From Drosophila persimilis (taxonomy: Eukaryota; Arthropoda; Insecta; Diptera; Drosophilidae): DNA of 64,000 bases. The position numbers were made by a program, and so were the translations under genes. The stretch is from the NCBI RefSeq assembly GCF_003286085.1, contig NW_020825312.1, positions 4,402,001-4,466,000 on the forward strand. Direction: 5' to 3'. Below the pieces are notes generated by a model. The model did no database searches, had not been told where the DNA came from, and was given only the letters and a program-made list of their open reading frames with translations. Positions 59,014 to 64,000 of the stretch are shown here, in pieces; within the stretch, counting starts at the first letter, position 1, and each line of letters opens with the position of its first letter.

Positions 59014-59652
59014 TTAGGTGTTATGATGTTGGGTTAATGTGGATTGTTTGGTCCAAAAGTGTCTTTGGTCGATTAATAGTGTGATATTGAAAGGTTTTTC
59101 ATGCTCCTCAATAAGTGCATCGTCCACCTTGTCCATCTTGAAGTTCTCCTTAAAGTCGAAGTCATCGTCATCTGTTTCATCTGCTTCATCAGCTTCATCT
59201 TCTTCATCTTCTTCATCAGCTTCATCTGCTTCAGCTTCTTCATCAGCTTCATCAGCTTCATCAGCTTCATCAGCTTCATCAGCTTCATCAGCTTCATCAG
59301 CTTCATCAGCTTCATCAGCTTCATCAGCTTCATCAGCTTCATCAGCTTCATCAGCTTCATCAGCTTCATCAGCTTCATCAGCTTCATCTGCTTCAGCTTC
59401 TTCATCTTCTTCATCAGCTTCATCTTCTTCATATTCTTCATCTTCTTCGATTTCTTTTCTATCGAAAGTTTGGTTCAATTGTTGTAACGAAGTCCTCAAA
59501 GAAATGACGCGATTCAGGAGATTATCCAAGCGTTGACCCATTGATTCCATCCCCTGAAAGCTGGCATTGGGTTTGGCTGCACCTTTTTCCTCTACTTCCT
59601 GCCCGGCAGAGCTGGTGCACGGCTGCTTCTCACTCGATTCTGATGAAGACAT
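59014..59652 (-). CDS. Orphan acidic protein with (Asp-Glu-Ala)n repeat
   Basis: A single 212-residue frame runs from ATG 59652-59650 (context TTAAAATG) to TAA 59016-59014. I do not recognise it. The N-terminus (1-66) is Ser/Glu-rich and then has a possible short coiled coil around RLDNLLNRVISLRTSL. Residues about 67-165 are almost wholly Asp/Glu/Ala, with about 16 consecutive DEA units. The C-terminal part (FDFKENFKMDKVDDALIEE...) is ordinary mixed sequence ending in QHHNT. No signal peptide or membrane segment is visible. That non-repetitive sequence on both sides stays in one frame supports a real gene, but the 9-bp repeat leaves all frames open on both strands, so the evidence is modest. 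It is bracketed by the two 220-bp direct repeats. Confidence 0.5.
   Translation of the reverse strand: MSSSESSEKQPCTSSAGQEVEEKGAAKPNASFQGMESMGQRLDNLLNRVISLRTSLQQLNQTFDRKEIEEDEEYEEDEADEEDEEAEADEADEADEADEADEADEADEADEADEADEADEADEADEADEADEADEADEEAEADEADEEDEEDEADEADETDDDDFDFKENFKMDKVDDALIEEHEKPFNITLLIDQRHFWTKQSTLTQHHNT
59239..59388. repeat. 9-bp coding minisatellite (GCTGATGAA)n
   Basis: About 16 nearly perfect head-to-tail copies within the acidic gene (minus strand), flanked by diverged DEE/DEA triplets from about 59175 to 59455. The low divergence implies recent expansion or homogenisation. Confidence 0.9.
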
Positions 59653-59902
59653 TTTAATATTTTCGAAAAAATGTATTTTGATTTTCAGTTGATGTGTCTC
59701 GACTTTTGCGGAAATTTATGTTTTTCTCAGGTTTTTGTAGTCAGCTAGTAAGAGAGCATAAAACTCCAAGCCACCCGAGACCGAGACCAAAAAGAATCTC
59801 GATATCAGACGAGGCTCTTTTGAAAAATAATCAAGTTGTCCCTATTGCGAACAGCTAAACCAAACACTATATAAAATATATTGTATAAATTACATAAAAC
59901 AT

Positions 59903-60123
59903 AAGCTCACATATGTACTGACTGAGTTCCGTACCGGTTATAAAAGTAATTTCGCAGCCCTTGCCGCGGCTAACAGCGTACCCGCTGGTTGTATATTACA
60001 TCACATACTACATGGTGACACCATGTTGACAGTGGTACAGAGGCTCTGTGGCAGAATTAAGTAGTGTTAGGCGCGCAATCAGCGGCACTTAACAGTACCA
60101 TAACATAGTTCGGTTCAACTCGG
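59903..60123 (+). repeat. Flanking direct repeat, right copy
   Basis: This is the partner of 58661-58880. The TATA-like box is at 59939-59946, the identical 31-bp block is at 59952-59982, and the terminal inverted pair is GTTAGG 60066-60071 / CTTAAC 60088-60093, where the change from the left copy keeps pairing through G-U. The spacing from TATA box to 31-bp block is 13 bases in both copies. Confidence 0.75.
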
Positions 60124-60348
60124 CTCAAACACTGCTTTGCTTATTTATCCTTCATTTTGATCACTATTTATGATTATTTTATAATGATAATTATTTCATT
60201 AGCTGAAACTTGCATTTTAAGCTCTTGGAGTTTCTATCTAATAGGTTAGGTTAGGTCAACCCGGACGGCCCTCAGCGGGGCCACGCATAGGCCAATCTGG
60301 CCCTTAGTTATCCGGATAGGGGGGGTGTATGAACCGTCGCGGGAGTGT

Positions 60349-63300
60349 TTATGTGGTTTTAAAGTCCCCGAGAATCGAGGGGTTTTTAGTCCTTTTGGTC
60401 CTTTTGGAGGCATCTTCCAGTGATGCCAGCACTGGGGCGCCCAGGTATCTCCTCCTTGCCCTTGAGAGAGCCGGACAGTAGCAGATGAGATGTTCCAGGG
60501 TTTCGATAGCCCCAGGTTCATCACATTTCCTACAACTGTCTCTGTTGGTGATGCCTAGCTTTGCTGCATGTGCAGCAGCCAGACAGTGACCTGTAAGTAT
60601 TCCCACTAGCAATCTACAGTCCTTTCGTGGTAGGTGCAGTAGGTAGTGGCTAAGTTTCTCGTTGCGTTCCTTGCACATTATCTTCGAGGTTCTGCAGGTG
60701 GTGGTACTGCTCCACCTGCTATCAGTCGCCTTCCTTAGCTAGTACGTCCGCCGCTTCGTTTCCTTCGATGCCCTGGTGGCTGGGAACCCAATAGACCCGC
60801 ACTGTCTTTGTCGTGCTTAGGATGTCTAATGCCTCCCTGCTCGTCAAGACACTTCTGGAACTGACCGCGGACGACTGCATGGATCTTATCGCCGCTTGGC
60901 TGTCGACGAATAGGTTGACCGCATCGTGTGCTCGTTCGGTGAGGAGAGCGACCTCCGCTGCTTTCCCGATGGCAAAAACTTCTGCCTGGAATATGCTGCA
61001 TTGGTCCGGTAGCTTATACGACAGCCTTATTTCAGGGTCTGTACAGTATAGGCCCGCTCCTACTCCTGCGTCCATCTTGGAGCCGTCTGTGTATATATTG
61101 AGGTGCTCAGTTTGGTCCCCTCCAATTTTGCAGTCTTCAGGTCCCAAAGATGTGGTTGTTTTGACGTCAAGGCGGGTTTGAGGGGTCATGTAATCAGTTG
61201 ATCTACTCATGTCCCTGCCAATTGAACTGTGCCCGTATCCTTGTATCGATAGATTTCCTGATGCTATAAGGCGTTGTGCTGCCTTTCCCGCAATCAGGCG
61301 AGCGTGAATGTCCAGGGGGTCGATTCCGAGTACAGTTTCGAGTGCTTTTGTTGGGGTTGACCTCAGCGCCACTGTAATACAGAGCAGAGCCTGTCGCTGA
61401 GCCTTTTCCATAAGCTTATGGTATGTCTTCTTTTCAGTAGCCTGCCACCACACTAAGGCTCCATACAGCAGAGTTGGTCGCACCACCGAGATGTAGATCC
61501 AGTGCATTAGAGCAGGTGACAGGTCCCATGTGCTGCTGAGCATCTTCTTGGATGCATAAAGCGCAATAGTAGCCTTCTTCACCCTTTCCACTACATTGGG
61601 CCTCCATGCCAGCTTGCTGTCCAGTACTGTGCCTAGGTATTTCACCTGTGATTTTGGAGTCAGCCTAGTTTGGTCAATTTTCGGGGGGTCCATATCGGTA
61701 CCTTGTACCTCTTGGTAAAGAGGATGAGGTCCGTCTTGTCCGCGTTGATACTGAGTCCTACCTCTTCCGCCCACTCACGTATCTCCCTGAGTGTACGTTC
61801 CATTATTGAGCTGAGGGTCGATGTAAATACACCCGTAATAAGTGTGCTTATGTCGTCTGCATAAGCTGTTATTTTTGGGGCCTTCCTTTCAAATCTCTTA
61901 ATGAGGTCGTCGACCACCAAATTCCACAGTAGTGGCGACAAGACTCCACCTTGAGGTGTGCCTCTGTGTGCCCCCTTTACCATGGAGGCAGTGCCCCACT
62001 CCGATTGCACCCGTCTACAACTTAGGAGTTTTTTGAGCCAAACGTTGATTGCAGGGTGTATGTTATTCGCTTCTAGGCGACTTGTTATTGCGGTTGTGGC
62101 CACGTTGTTGAATGCTCCTGAGATGTCCACAAATGCTCCCAAAGCATACTTTTTGTTGTGAAGGGCGCTCTCGATGGTGGCTAATAGCGAGTGTAGTGCC
62201 GTCTCCACTGATTTCCCCTTGGTGTAGGCGTTTGTTGGTTGGTTGACATCAGTCCCCCTACCTCATTCCTGATGTGTAAATCCAACAGCTTTTCTAGTGT
62301 TTTTAGTAAAAAGGAGGTAAGGCTTATCGGTCTGTAATCCTTGGGACTCACGTGGCTGCACTTTTCTGCCTTAGGGAGGAAGACAACTCTCGAGGTTCTT
62401 CATTGGATGGGGATATAGCCCGTACTTAGGCATGCTGAGTATATTGCGAAGAGCCATGGGGTAATAACCTCTTTGGTCAACTGCAATATGGCTGGGAATA
62501 TCCCGTCCAGTCCTGGTGCTTTTATGTCCGCGAAGGAGTCTATGGCCCAGTGGATTCTCTTAGTGGTTAACAGACCTATTGGGGGGTGCTGTTCCTCAGT
62601 TGCTAGGTCCTGATGCTCCTTGGCGTCAGTGACCTCGGTGCATCCAGCGAAGTGCGCCTCCATTATTGCTGTTAGGGCTTCTTTACTGCCCTCTGTCCAC
62701 TGTCCGTTGTCTAGTTTTAGTTGGCTCTGTACTGTGGGCTGCTTTGAAAGCAGCTTCCGGAGCCTAGCCGTTTCGGGCCACGAGTTCCTTTGTGCCTTAC
62801 GTATTTCCTTCTTGTAGCTCCTAAGTAGGATTTAATATTCCTCATTGACAATCTCTTCGATCTCTTTTTTTTTGGCGATCTTGAAGAATTCCTTGAGGTT
62901 GTTCCTTTGGAGAGAGAGATCTCGGCTCCACCAGAGTGGCTTGGACCTCCTCTTCGTTCTCGAGGGTTTGCACGATGCATGGTAGGCGTTCAGTAACTCG
63001 TTGGATAGGGTCTTTAGGGACTTCTCTATATCCTCCGCGGATTTCACTGAGCCCGGATTCGCGAGCTTCGAAGTAACTGTCTTTTTAAACTTTACCCAGT
63101 TTGTGTTCCGGGGGTTTCTATAGACTGTTATCTTCGAAGAGTGTTTGAATTCGCACTTGAACTGAATGTACTTATGGTCTGAGAAGGATGGTCTTTCGAG
63201 GACTCTCCAGTCAGATACCAAGGTACTCTTTCCCGTGACAAGAGTTAGGTCTAGCACGTTTGACGAGGTGGGACCCACGAAGGTGTGTTCCTCCCCCACG

Positions 63301-63806
63301 TTTTCTACGTCTAAGTTAGTGGATAAGATAAAGTCTAGGAGTGACTCACCTCTATCGTTGATGTCAGGGATTCCCCACACATTGTGATGGGCGTTGGCGT
63401 CTGCACCGATGAGGAGTTGGAGATTTTTGGAGCCGGCTTCTGTCCCCAGACTCCTAAGTTCTTCCGGTGGGGCGGACCTGTCGTGTGCCATGTAGCAGGA
63501 AGATGCCATTAGGCGCTTTTCCTCGCTCTCCAGCATCACCACCGTCAGGTCATCCGTGCTGTAATGAGACATAAGATGAGCATGGATTCCCTTCCGTACG
63601 AGTACGGCGGTTCAGTTCCTGCTTACCGATGTTGAGTAGAGAAGGCTGTAATTTGAGGACTTTAGTCCGGCCACAGAGTTGCCTGACGCAATCCACGGCT
63701 CCTGGACTAAAGCTATGTCGGCGGGCCCTTGCTCCATGGCAATGAGGAGCTCCGCCGACGCAACCTTGCTTTTATGAAGATTGAGTTGCAGCACCCTTAG
63801 TGTCAT
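60349..63806 (-). pseudogene. LINE ORF2: endonuclease, reverse transcriptase, RNase H (broken)
   Basis: ATG is at 63806-63804 (MTLRVLQLNLHKSK, the endonuclease start). Endonuclease blocks such as LIGADANAHHNVWGI lie in 62832-63572. The reverse transcriptase has DYRPISLTS, FVDISGAFNN, GTPQGGVLSPLLWN and the catalytic AYADD. RNase H starts LNIYTDGSK and has SHQGIEGNEAAD. The C-terminus has CRKCDEPGAIETLEHLICYC, a C2HC-type knuckle. Lesions: in-frame stops at 63614-63612, 62834-62832 and 62402-62400; a frameshift between about 62265 and 62210; a second near 61690 next to a run of six C (minus strand); and a frame change after the RNase H domain near 60720. It cannot make a full-length protein. 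Confidence 0.88.
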
Positions 63807-64000
63807 GGGTGGCTAACTCAACCTCGCACGACGGGTTGACTATGATTGTCAGGTCACCGTCCTCCTCCTCCTCCGAGTCGTCCAGCGCAAGACCCTGGGC
63901 GGTCTCCACTATGGTCTCCAGACCTAGGTCCTTCTCGACCTCGCCTGCCTGGAGGGTGTGCGCATCTTTGTCCTCGGGGTGGCGCTTTTTCAGCCGTAGG
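63772..64000 (-). CDS. LINE ORF1 (Gag-like), C-terminal end, partial
   Basis: An open minus-strand frame enters from beyond 64,000 and ends at TAA 63774-63772. The visible 75 residues are polar and end with an acidic stretch (DDSEEEEDGDLTIIV). It overlaps the ORF2 start codon by 35 bases in a different frame, an arrangement typical of R1/LOA-type elements. The zinc knuckles expected in ORF1 would lie upstream, outside the window. Confidence 0.6.
   Translation of the reverse strand, partial: LRLKKRHPEDKDAHTLQAGEVEKDLGLETIVETAQGLALDDSEEEEDGDLTIIVNPSCEVELATHDTKGAATQSS

Larger units (their letters stand above)
60241..64000 (-). mobile_element. LOA-clade non-LTR retrotransposon (LINE), decayed and cut by window end
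   Basis: On the minus strand the order is the end of ORF1, then ORF2 with an apurinic-type endonuclease, reverse transcriptase, RNase H and a terminal zinc-knuckle-like region. The 3' end has CTAAC-type short tandem repeats at about 60241-60257 instead of a long poly(A), as in LOA/Bilbo-type elements of Drosophila. Several stops and frameshifts make it non-functional. The 5' part lies beyond 64,000. The clade is inferred from domain order and the presence of RNase H; a related R1- or I-type assignment is possible. Confidence 0.88.

Noticed and set aside
59039..59536. Ser-Ser-Ala (+) and Lys-Leu-Met (-) repeat frames over the 9-bp array
   Set aside because: These are other-frame readings of the same minisatellite. 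Only the minus frame with the DEA repeat has long non-repetitive sequence at both ends.

Overview
This window is eukaryotic. It looks like a Drosophila chromosome arm, most likely Muller element D, and probably from the obscura group. The genus call rests on recognisable Drosophila genes, short GT-AG introns, Drosophila core-promoter motifs (Motif 1 and DRE) and a LOA-type LINE. The obscura-group call is weaker: it rests on remembered dispersed repeats, the abundance of simple repeats, and gene order.

Layout. (1) 1-11,050: the 5' end of skuld (skd, Mediator MED13) on the minus strand. A 23-codon first coding exon lies at 7968-8036 and a second exon at 4897-5212, both within CA/GA-rich intron and leader sequence; the rest of the gene lies beyond base 1. 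(2) 13.1-21.6 kb: a compact block of housekeeping-type genes. It holds a PDSS2-like prenyl diphosphate synthase subunit (+), a METTL22-like methyltransferase (-), the RNA polymerase III subunit RPC5/Polr3E (+), an NTPCR-like nucleoside-triphosphatase (-) and a brivido-type TRPP/polycystin channel (-). (3) 23.97-57.06 kb: dally-like (dlp), a glypican of 8 coding exons with a 27-kb first intron that carries several tandem-repeat arrays but no gene I can support. (4) 58.7-60.1 kb: an orphan acidic gene built on a 9-bp (Asp-Glu-Ala) repeat, bracketed by two ~220-bp direct repeats, each with a TATA-like box and a perfectly conserved 31-bp block. (5) 60.24-64.0 kb: a decayed LOA-clade non-LTR retrotransposon (minus strand), cut by the window end.

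How the parts relate. The genes are not an operon or pathway. skd is a transcriptional co-regulator, Polr3E is a Pol III subunit, the PDSS2-like protein acts in ubiquinone side-chain synthesis, brivido is a sensory channel, and dlp is a GPI-anchored heparan sulfate proteoglycan for Wnt/Hh signalling. They do share architecture. Three AT-rich intergenic spaces contain related repeat pieces and a Motif 1 box, two of them just upstream of gene starts.

The most interesting non-gene signals are the direct-repeat pair around the acidic gene, the promoter-associated dispersed repeat family at 12.3, 16.9 and 23.3 kb, a possible rearrangement junction between brivido and dlp, and a 54-nt frame-preserving intron inside the P-loop of the NTPase gene. 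No RNA gene, CRISPR array or prokaryotic feature was seen.
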